Notes under the pieces: model-generated
What the model was told of the DNA's origin: nothing
Database searches by the model: none
What the model saw: the letters and a program-made list of their open reading frames with translations, nothing else
Position numbers and translations under genes: made by a program
DNA from: URNF01 sp045543675
GTDB lineage: Bacteria > Bacillota > Clostridia > Oscillospirales > Acutalibacteraceae
DNA length: 8,592 nt
Reading direction: 5' to 3'
NCBI GenBank assembly: GCA_045543675.1
Contig: JAZPXM010000066.1
Coordinates: forward strand, 1 to 8,592
Part shown: in pieces, positions 1 to 5,747 of the stretch
How the letters are laid out: every line of letters begins with the position of its first letter
Position numbering within the stretch: position 1 is the first letter of the stretch

Positions 1-23
1 ACTTTTTCGTATTTTCTTGACAT
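1..23 (-). CDS. Start of an unidentified gene, truncated by the window edge
   Basis: On the minus strand an ATG at 23-21 opens a frame reading MSRKYEK before the window ends. It is preceded by a perfect Shine-Dalgarno AGGAGG (the complement of 36-31) with a 7-nt spacer, the same spacing used by most other genes here. The gene lies downstream of the araC-type gene in the same direction, so it could be co-transcribed with it. Seven residues are too few to suggest a function. The call rests entirely on the ribosome-binding site and the open frame, and the site could instead be a by-product of the inverted repeat that contains it. Confidence 0.5.
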
Positions 24-30
24 AACAAAA

Positions 31-66
31 CCTCCTATGGTACTTCTTTCATTCTACCATAGGAGG
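31..66. repeat. 12-bp perfect inverted repeat: terminator and/or Shine-Dalgarno-sequestering hairpin
   Basis: CCTCCTATGGTA at 31-42 is perfectly complementary to TACCATAGGAGG at 55-66, with a 12-nt loop. Read on the minus strand it lies 37 bp past the AraC stop codon and is followed by TTTTGTTATG, a short imperfect U-tract, so it may terminate the araC transcript. Read on the plus strand it is followed by TCTC and then T6, so it could also stop transcription from the left. Its downstream arm on the minus strand contains the AGGAGG site of the next gene (ATG at 23). In any read-through mRNA that site would be buried in the stem. Confidence 0.7.
51..59 (-). promoter_or_regulatory. Possible extended -10 element for the left-edge gene
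   Basis: The minus strand reads TGGTAGAAT across 59-51, which fits the extended -10 pattern TGnTAnAAT. There is no recognisable -35. Transcription from here would start at about position 45, inside the hairpin loop, giving a leader that lacks the upstream stem arm and leaves AGGAGG exposed. This is a short match in an AT-rich stretch and is weak by itself. Confidence 0.25.
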
Positions 67-102
67 TCTCTTTTTTCTATTGTCCGTTTTTACTGGACTT
101 GT

Positions 103-900
103 TCAAATGACTGCGGTTCTTTTTTGCTGTCGATAAGAAGATGGTGAGACACCGAAAAAACGGCGAAAAGCATTTGAAAAATAGAGGGGAGATGCAAATC
201 CTACCGAGTTGGCAATTTCTCCGATTTGCAGGGCGGTGTCTGTTAACAGTTGTGCAGCACGTTCCATACGCACTTTAATAAGATGCTGTTGTGGCGGTAA
301 CCCGTAGAGTGCTTTAAATCGTTTGCACACATACTTCTCGCTTAAATGCACGTGCGCAGCGATATCTGCCATGGTAATGGGATGTGAATATTGCGTTTTA
401 ATATATTCCGCCACATCTTGTATGCGCATATCGGTATTCACAACGTTTTTAGTTGGTGTCGTCGATATGAGTGATAAAAGCGCAGTTAAAGCGCTGTTTG
501 CGGCTGCAGTACCGTTTTCTTGCGCGGCGGCAATGAAGGCTTCTTTTAGGATGCTTTCTGCGAGCGCAGGGTGTGCCACTTGTAAAACGTGGTGTGTTTC
601 AAACGGTATATGTTGCTGTGCCAGCATTTGCCGTGCTACATCTCCGTCAAACGCAAACCAATAATGTTCATACGGTGGCGTAACACGAAAGGTGTGCAGT
701 TGGTCTTTTGCGACCAAGAATGCTGTTCCCGACGACACGACGTTTCCTTCGAAATGGCATACGCCTTGTACTACGTAGTGCAGTAAAAAAGTATTTCGTA
801 CCCATGGACCGACTTTTCGTTCTTTAGATGGTTGTGAGTAACCAAATTCAGTAATATGTAACAACGTGTCGGCTGCATCAAAAAAACGAATAACAGACAT
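103..900 (-). CDS. AraC/XylS-family transcriptional regulator with N-terminal cupin
   Basis: A 265-residue one-component regulator. Residues about 35-90 look like the AraC-type cupin ligand pocket (HYVVQGVCHF, QLHTF, HYWFAFDG). The C-terminal 100 residues hold the paired helix-turn-helix domain: helix set one at about 175-200 (ITMADIAAHVHLSEKYV) and set two at about 225-257 (IGEIANSVGFASPLYFSNAFRRFFG, then VSPSSYR), which matches the family signature closely. The length is normal for sugar-sensing AraC proteins. The ATG at 900 follows GGGGG with a 7-nt spacer. The gene is divergent from the glycosidase at 1032, and the 131-bp gap holds paired half-sites, so it probably activates that gene when it binds a sugar. 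That role is inferred from the arrangement; the ligand is unknown. Confidence 0.95.
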   Translation of the reverse strand: MSVIRFFDAADTLLHITEFGYSQPSKERKVGPWVRNTFLLHYVVQGVCHFEGNVVSSGTAFLVAKDQLHTFRVTPPYEHYWFAFDGDVARQMLAQQHIPFETHHVLQVAHPALAESILKEAFIAAAQENGTAAANSALTALLSLISTTPTKNVVNTDMRIQDVAEYIKTQYSHPITMADIAAHVHLSEKYVCKRFKALYGLPPQQHLIKVRMERAAQLLTDTALQIGEIANSVGFASPLYFSNAFRRFFGVSPSSYRQQKRTAVI

Positions 901-928
901 ACTTTCACCCCCAACGCCAGTTTACCAT

Positions 929-934
929 ATTTTA
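929..934 (-). promoter_or_regulatory. Tentative -10 of the araC-type gene
   Basis: The minus strand reads TAAAAT at 934-929, about 30 bp upstream of the start codon, giving a leader of roughly 20 nt. No good -35 lies at the right distance. The first AraC half-site (933-953) overlaps this element and the region just upstream, which would allow autoregulation. An alternative TGGTAAACT (927-919) is an extended -10 look-alike, but it would place the transcript start inside the Shine-Dalgarno region. Confidence 0.3.
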
Positions 935-974
935 GCGTGAAAAACAATATATAAAGCGTGATTTTTATATATAA
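933..974 (+). promoter_or_regulatory. Paired AraC-type half-sites, direct repeat with 21-bp period
   Basis: AGCGTGA occurs at 934-940 and again at 955-961, exactly 21 bp apart. Each copy is followed by an A/T-rich run ending in TATATA. AraC itself binds 17-bp half-sites in direct orientation with a 21-bp period; those sites also begin with an AGC box and continue into an A/T run. The second copy ends at 974, where the -35 of the glycosidase promoter would fall. This is the expected geometry for an AraC dimer contacting polymerase. Binding by the neighbouring regulator is inferred. Confidence 0.72.
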
Positions 975-988
975 ACACCCCAAATATT

Positions 989-997
989 TGCTATATT
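989..997 (+). promoter_or_regulatory. Extended -10 promoter of the glycosidase gene, no -35
   Basis: TGCTATATT fits TGnTATAAT with one mismatch and lies 35 bp before the ATG. Sixteen to eighteen bases upstream there is only A/T-rich sequence with no TTGACA-like box; that place is occupied by the second AraC half-site. A promoter with a good -10 and a missing -35 is typical of activator-dependent genes. A transcript start near 1004 would leave a leader of about 28 nt with AAGGAAGGG at 1016-1024. Confidence 0.65.
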
Positions 998-1031
998 GAA
1001 AGTGTAAAGCGAAAAAAGGAAGGGTGCTTGT

Positions 1032-3062
1032 ATGAAATATAGCAGTTGTGAAACAGAAAGAAATTATAATCCGCCCATGCTCGGTAACGGGGACGTTGTG
1101 CTTGGTGTGGATAAAGAGGGGACACTTAACTATGAACGTGTAAACTTCGAACACCCGTCGGGATGTGTGTTTCGCGCGGGCAGACGGTTGATGTGGAAAC
1201 ACGACGTACGTCCACCTGCGAAACTGTTGTCTTTCGGCACGTTCTTTTTTTGCCGCGGTGCAGACGTGACCGTATGGGAACAGGAACTGATAGAAACCGA
1301 CGGTGTTATACGTTCTAAATGTGTATATGCTGACGACGGCATCGTATACTCGACATCGGTGTTGCATCCCGAAAACAACGTGTATGCACTCCAAAAGCGG
1401 TTTGAAAATGCCGCGGGTCGCGTTGCATTTTCTTATACGCTGTCGGGGTATGACCAGCACACAACGGCGGCTATTGAATATCTGAACGTTGAACCGCTGT
1501 CAAACGGCGCGCGTGTGCAGTTCCGTATGCACGGGCAGGATATGTACACGGGCGAAGCGGTGATATGGTTAGACAAGGATTGTGAAGTAAAAATAGAAGG
1601 TGCTACCGTCACTTTGACTGCCAGTGTCGGATCGGAAGACACTCTTTGTTTTTATTATACGGTGGAAGATGATTTGTTTGAAAACGATCCGCAAGGCGTA
1701 AATACACGGAAACTGAAAATGGATTTTTCGCAGTTATATGCAGAAACAACGGCACATTGGCATAGGTATTTTGAAGAAGGATATGTGAAAACGGGGGATA
1801 CGGAGATAGATACGACCTATCGTGTGGCATTGTATCATCTGAAATGTTTTGCTACGCGTTGGTCTATTCCGGTTGGTATCAATAACTGCTCTTGGGACGG
1901 TAAGTTTTTTGCGTTTGATGAGTATTACGGTTTTCTCGGTCTTTTAGGCGCAAACCGTATGTCGCTTGCAAAACGCGTACCCACGTTCCGTTTGAATGTC
2001 TGTCTTGATAAAGCTGTAGAACGCGCCAGCAAACATACGGAAAATATCGAGCAAGCACGATTTTTCTGGGAAACAAGTGAATACGGTGAAGAACTGGCCA
2101 TTCCCGGCTTTTGGTACGACCACGTGTTTCATATGGCGGTAGTAGCTGTCGGCGCTTTTGAGTATTATGAGCATTCTATGGACAAGGATTTCTTACGGGA
2201 GTGCTACCGCTTAATCCGTGCATGTGCACAGTTTTATACCCAGACAATGCTGTACACCGATAAAGACGGTGGTATGTTTGTGGGAAAATGTACCGATTTG
2301 GAACGGTTGGGCGCTTCGGTGGAAAATGCGTTTATGACGTCCTGCGGTATCATTAAAACGTTAGAATGTCTTGTTAAAGCGGCAGATATATTGGATGAAG
2401 ATAAGACGTATCGTGATTATTGCGCTGATTGTGCAATGAAATTACGCCAAAGTTTGCCGCGCGACACGGAAAAATACTTGCCGTATCCCCAATGTGAACA
2501 GCGGAGTATCGGTGTGTTTGCCGGTAAGTTCCCGTTTGATGTATTAGATAAAGACGATCCGTATCTGTTGCCTGCTTGGGAAGATTTCTTGCAAAACGAG
2601 AGTGCTTTCGGCAATATGTACAGGGTCGGCAAACACGTGTCATCCTGGTATGCGTGCTGGAAAGCGGAAGCGTATGCCCGCATAGGTGATGCAACGGAAG
2701 CGTATACAGCATTAAAACAATCTCTTTTATCGGTTGGATCTTTCTGCGAAATGTATGAAATTAACGAAGAAAACGCCGTATTTCGCCCGTGGTTTTCGAC
2801 GGCGGCAGGTGTTTATCTCTCTGCGCTTAACGAAATGTTGTTACAGAGTGATGGCGACAATCTCTACATTTGCCCTGCGTATCCCGTAATTGAAAAGGAA
2901 ATAGAATTTTGTTTATCCGCCAAAGGTGGCGCGGTGGTAAAAGCAATCGTGAAAGGTGATACGTTGTCAGATTTGCAAATTTCAATGAAAGACGGCGTTC
3001 CCGCACGTACTTTTACTGTGTATTTCCGGGGAAATAAAATAGGGGACATACAGGCGGTATAA
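1032..3062 (+). CDS. Cytoplasmic (alpha/alpha)6-barrel glycosidase or phosphorylase, GH65/GH95-like
   Basis: A 676-residue protein with no signal peptide, so it should act on an imported sugar. It follows the layout of six-hairpin enzymes: an N-terminal beta-sandwich (about 1-240, opening with the PMLGNGDVVLGV motif), a helical linker, an (alpha/alpha)6 barrel (about 255-605) and a small C-terminal beta region. The WDGKFFAFDEYY stretch at about 288-299, then P-x-F-R-L and a KAVERA helix, resembles the GH65 segment containing the FWDTE motif. CTDLERLGASVENAFMT (420-436) sits where GH65 carries its general acid in a DEYH...N.AYTN block, making E424 the candidate acid. NEMLLQSDGDNLYICPAYP (600-618) is typical of GH95 and GH65 C-termini. 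I cannot decide between hydrolase and phosphorylase or name the substrate. The ATG follows AAGGAAGGG with a 7-nt spacer. The divergent AraC gene is the likely regulator, and a terminator follows. Confidence 0.75.
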   Translation: MKYSSCETERNYNPPMLGNGDVVLGVDKEGTLNYERVNFEHPSGCVFRAGRRLMWKHDVRPPAKLLSFGTFFFCRGADVTVWEQELIETDGVIRSKCVYADDGIVYSTSVLHPENNVYALQKRFENAAGRVAFSYTLSGYDQHTTAAIEYLNVEPLSNGARVQFRMHGQDMYTGEAVIWLDKDCEVKIEGATVTLTASVGSEDTLCFYYTVEDDLFENDPQGVNTRKLKMDFSQLYAETTAHWHRYFEEGYVKTGDTEIDTTYRVALYHLKCFATRWSIPVGINNCSWDGKFFAFDEYYGFLGLLGANRMSLAKRVPTFRLNVCLDKAVERASKHTENIEQARFFWETSEYGEELAIPGFWYDHVFHMAVVAVGAFEYYEHSMDKDFLRECYRLIRACAQFYTQTMLYTDKDGGMFVGKCTDLERLGASVENAFMTSCGIIKTLECLVKAADILDEDKTYRDYCADCAMKLRQSLPRDTEKYLPYPQCEQRSIGVFAGKFPFDVLDKDDPYLLPAWEDFLQNESAFGNMYRVGKHVSSWYACWKAEAYARIGDATEAYTALKQSLLSVGSFCEMYEINEENAVFRPWFSTAAGVYLSALNEMLLQSDGDNLYICPAYPVIEKEIEFCLSAKGGAVVKAIVKGDTLSDLQISMKDGVPARTFTVYFRGNKIGDIQAV

Positions 3063-3068
3063 CTATTA

Positions 3069-3097
3069 CCCCCGCAGCAGTATGCTGTGGGGGTTTT
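3069..3097 (+). terminator. Intrinsic terminator of the glycosidase gene
   Basis: CCCCCGCAGCA (3069-3079) pairs with TGCTGTGGGGG (3083-3093) around a 3-nt loop with one G-U pair, followed by TTTT at 3094-3097. The GC-rich stem is strong and the T-tract short. It begins 7 bp after the stop codon and isolates the glycosidase from the downstream operon. Confidence 0.88.
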
Positions 3098-3109
3098 CTG
3101 CGTAAAGTA

Positions 3110-3138
3110 TTGAAAAATACAAAATATTGTGTTATACT
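3110..3138 (+). promoter_or_regulatory. Sigma-A promoter of the four-gene operon
   Basis: TTGAAA at 3110-3115 and TATACT at 3133-3138 are separated by exactly 17 bp. Each box differs from consensus at one position. A transcript start near 3145 would give a leader of about 25 nt before the ATG at 3170. The TTG of the -35 box is also in frame with the following gene, which can mislead gene callers into an N-terminal extension. Confidence 0.85.
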
Positions 3139-3169
3139 ATATGGGAATATACAGCAAAGGATGAAATAT

Positions 3170-3688
3170 ATGGATACTTTTGTAGAACAGATCGTCAAAA
3201 AGAAGAAAACGGTAATGGATTGGCTGATCATTGTGGCTATTATTCTTGCCGCTTTTTTGCTGTCCAGTGTTATTTTTTTGTATGTAAGATTTTTGGTGCC
3301 GATGATTGTGCTGGTGGTGTGGGGTGCCTGGTGGCTGTGCACCAACCGTAATATTGAATTTGAGTATAGCATCACCAATGGCGAAATGGATATTGATATG
3401 ATTATCGCACAGCGCCGCCGTAAACGCCTTTGCTCCATTAAATGCGCAAAAGTGGAAGCGTACGGTCCTGTGGAAACGGCTGACCTTGGCAACCGTAAAT
3501 TTGATCATACTGTAATGGCGGCGCCTTCTGTTGATGAGGAAGGCAACTATTATTTCGTATATCGCAGCAAAAAGTACGGTAGCACTTTGGTGTTGTTTCA
3601 ACCGGAAGAACGGGTACAAAACGCGTTTTTTGCCGCATTACCGCGATTAATGCAAATTGAACTCGAAAAGAAACTGCGTGAACTGTAA
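3170..3688 (+). CDS. Two-TM membrane protein of unknown function, DUF6106-like
   Basis: A 172-residue protein. After a short charged N-terminus (MDTFVEQIVKKKK) come two adjacent hydrophobic helices at about 18-38 and 40-58. A cytoplasmic-type domain of about 110 residues follows, opening with NIEFEYSITNGEMDIDMII and a basic QRRRKR cluster at 81-86, and rich in beta-type stretches (YYFVYRS, STLVLFQPEERV). Two TM helices followed by a beta domain recall bacterial PH-like membrane proteins. The N-terminal sequence and layout resemble the clostridial family I remember as DUF6106; that name is from memory. The ATG at 3170 is preferred because AGGA (3158-3161) lies 8 nt upstream. The ATG at 3161 overlaps the ribosome site, and a start at TTG 3110 would lie in the -35 box. 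It is the first gene of the operon; its function is unknown. Confidence 0.85.
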   Translation: MDTFVEQIVKKKKTVMDWLIIVAIILAAFLLSSVIFLYVRFLVPMIVLVVWGAWWLCTNRNIEFEYSITNGEMDIDMIIAQRRRKRLCSIKCAKVEAYGPVETADLGNRKFDHTVMAAPSVDEEGNYYFVYRSKKYGSTLVLFQPEERVQNAFFAALPRLMQIELEKKLREL

Positions 3689-3702
3689 AAAGGGGTGTGT
3701 AT

Positions 3703-5220
3703 ATGCTGATAGCGTCTGCCTCTAAGGTGCGTGAAATTGAAAAACGGGCGATGGCGGACGGCCTTTCAGCAGGACGCCTGATGGAAAATGCGGGTACAGC
3801 CGCAGCACGGTATATCCGTACCGTCACAGCGCAACCTTTGGATACGGTTGTTCTTTGCGGCACGGGGAATAACGGCGGCGACGGTTTTGTGATTGCCCGC
3901 AAACTGTATGAAAACGGCTATCGCGTAACGGTGGTTTTGGCTGGCGGTACGCCAAAAACCGATACCGCACATGAAGCATATTCCAAAATGCCGACCGATA
4001 TCCCCCGTATTGATGCAACGGCGGAACCGTACCGTGCCGCGTCGGCTGTGACGGCGGCTGCGGTAGTGGTGGATGCCGTGTATGGAATTGGCTTCCGCGG
4101 CGCATTGCCAAAGGCGGTGGCACAGTTGTTCGCGGTGGTAACATCGCAACAGAAAACCTTTGCTGTGGATATACCCAGCGGTTTGCTGTGTGATAGCGGA
4201 GATGCTGATGCGGATACGTTTAAAGCGGCGTATACGCTTACTTTTATAGCGGCAAAACCCGCTTTACTAATGCCGCAAAATGCTGTGTATTGCGGCAAAG
4301 TAACGGTACTGCCTATCGGTATTGAAGAAGCCGATATTGCGGCGGTGTTGGATACTGATATTTTGAAAGACAACGATATAAAACCGTTGTTTACGCCGCG
4401 TAACCCCTATTCTCATAAAGGCACGTACGGCCATCTGTTGGCGGTATGCGGCAGTTTCGGTATGGCAGGTGCGGCGATTCTGTCTGCCCGCGCGGTATTA
4501 CGGAGCGGGATCGGTCTGGTAACGGTGGCGTTACCCCGTTCTATTTACCCGATTGTTGCGACGGCGGTGCCTGAAGCGGTGTTTTTGCCGCTTCCCGAAA
4601 CCGAAGACGGTGTGCTGGCGCGCAGTGCTTTGCGCCCGTTGTTGTCTGCTTTAAAAGACAAAGATGCACTGTTGATCGGCTGTGGATTGGGTAAAGGCGA
4701 ATCGGTAGAAATGTTGGTTTGCGAACTGCTCTCCAATGCAAAATGCCCCGTTTTGCTGGATGCGGACGGTCTAAATGTTGTGGCAAAACATATAGATGTT
4801 TTGAAAACAGTCCTAACACCGCTTGTGTTGACACCGCATCCCGGTGAAATGGCACGGCTGTGTACAACCGCTGTTTCCGCTGTTGAAGCTGACCGTGTAA
4901 CCATGGCGCTTACCTTTGCGGCGCGCCACAACGTAGTGGTGGCGCTGAAAGGACATCGTACCGTCATCACCGACGGTGTGACTTATAAAGTGAACGTTAC
5001 GGGTAATCCGGGTATGGCAACAGGTGGTAGCGGCGATGTGCTGGCAGGTATGATCGCGTCGCTTATGGCGCAGGGGATGCAACCGTTTGACGCCGCAAAA
5101 TGCGGTGTATTTCTGCACGGTAAGGCAGGGGACACGGCGGCAAAGCGATTGTCGCAACACGCGCTGTTGCCGTCGGATATGCTGGATGAATTGGGCGGAC
5201 TGTTTTTAGAACTGGAATAA
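3703..5220 (+). CDS. nnr: Bifunctional NAD(P)H-hydrate epimerase / ADP-dependent NAD(P)H-hydrate dehydratase
   Basis: This 505-residue enzyme repairs NADHX and NADPHX, the damaged hydrates of NAD(P)H. The N-terminal YjeF_N epimerase domain (about 1-215) shows GNNGGDG at 55-61, VDAVYGIGFRG near 123-133 and VDIPSG at 155-160. The C-terminal ribokinase-like dehydratase domain (about 225-500) shows KGTYGH at 239-244, GMAGAAILSARAVLRSG, LLDADGLNVV, LTPHPGEM and GNPGMATGGSGDVLAG, with the GSGD aspartate at residue 445 as the expected catalytic base. Length and domain order match the fused E. coli YjeF/Nnr protein. Both domains look intact. The ATG at 3703 follows AAAAAGGGG with a 7-nt spacer, which is better than the in-frame GTG at 3697. 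It lies 14 bp after the preceding stop and is the second operon gene. It is cytosolic and probably constitutive, as a housekeeping repair enzyme. Confidence 0.97.
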   Translation: MLIASASKVREIEKRAMADGLSAGRLMENAGTAAARYIRTVTAQPLDTVVLCGTGNNGGDGFVIARKLYENGYRVTVVLAGGTPKTDTAHEAYSKMPTDIPRIDATAEPYRAASAVTAAAVVVDAVYGIGFRGALPKAVAQLFAVVTSQQKTFAVDIPSGLLCDSGDADADTFKAAYTLTFIAAKPALLMPQNAVYCGKVTVLPIGIEEADIAAVLDTDILKDNDIKPLFTPRNPYSHKGTYGHLLAVCGSFGMAGAAILSARAVLRSGIGLVTVALPRSIYPIVATAVPEAVFLPLPETEDGVLARSALRPLLSALKDKDALLIGCGLGKGESVEMLVCELLSNAKCPVLLDADGLNVVAKHIDVLKTVLTPLVLTPHPGEMARLCTTAVSAVEADRVTMALTFAARHNVVVALKGHRTVITDGVTYKVNVTGNPGMATGGSGDVLAGMIASLMAQGMQPFDAAKCGVFLHGKAGDTAAKRLSQHALLPSDMLDELGGLFLELE

Positions 5221-5231
5221 GAGGTTTGTAT

Positions 5232-5732
5232 ATGAAACGGTCTTTGGTATGTGTTGTATGTGTGGTTTTAATCTTCTTGACGGCTTGCCACTTGACAGGA
5301 AGAAAACCGCCCGTCACCGAGCATTTTTCCTGCAATTTTACCGCTACGTATGATGGAATGCAACTAAGCGGTGCGGTACAACGCGGTGTAAACGGTACGA
5401 TATTGTTATCCCTTTCTGCACCTGCTTCACTTGCGGGGTTACAGTGTCAGCTGGATGGCGAAAATATAACACTGACCCTTGGCGATTTGGAATATAAGAC
5501 CGAGGTAATTCCCGCGGCGGCTGTACCGCGGTTGTTGCGCGCGGTGCTGGATGCATTGCGCTACGCGACGGCGGACACCACCGATGCCGACGTAACAGTA
5601 TATACGGGAACGGTGGGTACATATGCATTTACGGCGAACGTGGCGGCAGACAGCGGCGTGTTACAGACGGTTGCTGTACCTGACGCAAAACTGGAAATGC
5701 AATTTACACAAGTTGAAAAAATAAAAGAGTAA
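5232..5732 (+). CDS. Small lipoprotein with LolA-like beta domain
   Basis: A 166-residue protein with a classic lipoprotein signal: MKRS, a hydrophobic stretch of about 13 residues, then the lipobox LTAC with the lipidated cysteine at residue 19. The mature part is mostly alternating hydrophobic beta-type sequence. The section ILLSLSAPASLAGLQCQLDGENITLTLGDLEYKTE (about 57-91, quoted in outline) resembles LolA/LppX-like lipid-binding domains of Gram-positive lipoproteins, where 'SPxxLxG' is followed by 'DG..ITL...GLEY'. The protein should be anchored on the outer face of the membrane. The ATG at 5232 is chosen because AAGAGG (5219-5224) sits 7 nt upstream; the in-frame TTG at 5226 is too close. 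It lies 11 bp after nnr and 15 bp before the MFS gene, so all are probably translated from one mRNA. The ligand is unknown, and the LolA resemblance is a fold-level inference. Confidence 0.85.
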   Translation: MKRSLVCVVCVVLIFLTACHLTGRKPPVTEHFSCNFTATYDGMQLSGAVQRGVNGTILLSLSAPASLAGLQCQLDGENITLTLGDLEYKTEVIPAAAVPRLLRAVLDALRYATADTTDADVTVYTGTVGTYAFTANVAADSGVLQTVAVPDAKLEMQFTQVEKIKE

Positions 5733-5747
5733 AAAAGAGGTGTCTGT

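Noticed and set aside
17..45. Plus-strand TTGACA at 17-22 as a promoter reading right
   Set aside because: The position 17 bp downstream reads GTACTT, a poor -10. A hairpin with a T-tract follows at once and no plus-strand gene is present; the bases are explained as coding start of the minus-strand gene.
771..1460. 229-residue minus-strand open frame across the regulator start, the control region and the glycosidase start
   Set aside because: It overlaps two well-supported genes and an intergenic control region, has no recognisable domain and no start context. It is an antisense shadow.
3110..3169. In-frame TTG start giving a 192-residue form of the DUF6106-like protein
   Set aside because: The TTG is the -35 box of a good promoter and the -10 would lie inside the coding region. 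The ATG at 3170 has a proper ribosome site and gives the family-like N-terminus MDTFVEQIVKKK.
3697..3702. GTG start for nnr (and the similar TTG at 5226 for the lipoprotein)
   Set aside because: Both lie only 1-2 bases from the Shine-Dalgarno. The ATG six bases later has a 7-nt spacer in each case.
3918..4373. Long minus-strand open frames inside nnr and the transporter (for example 151 residues here, 213 residues at 6330-6971)
   Set aside because: They are antisense to conserved domains, are rich in low-complexity Ala/Thr/Ser or His/Arg typical of complementary-strand reading, and lack ribosome sites.
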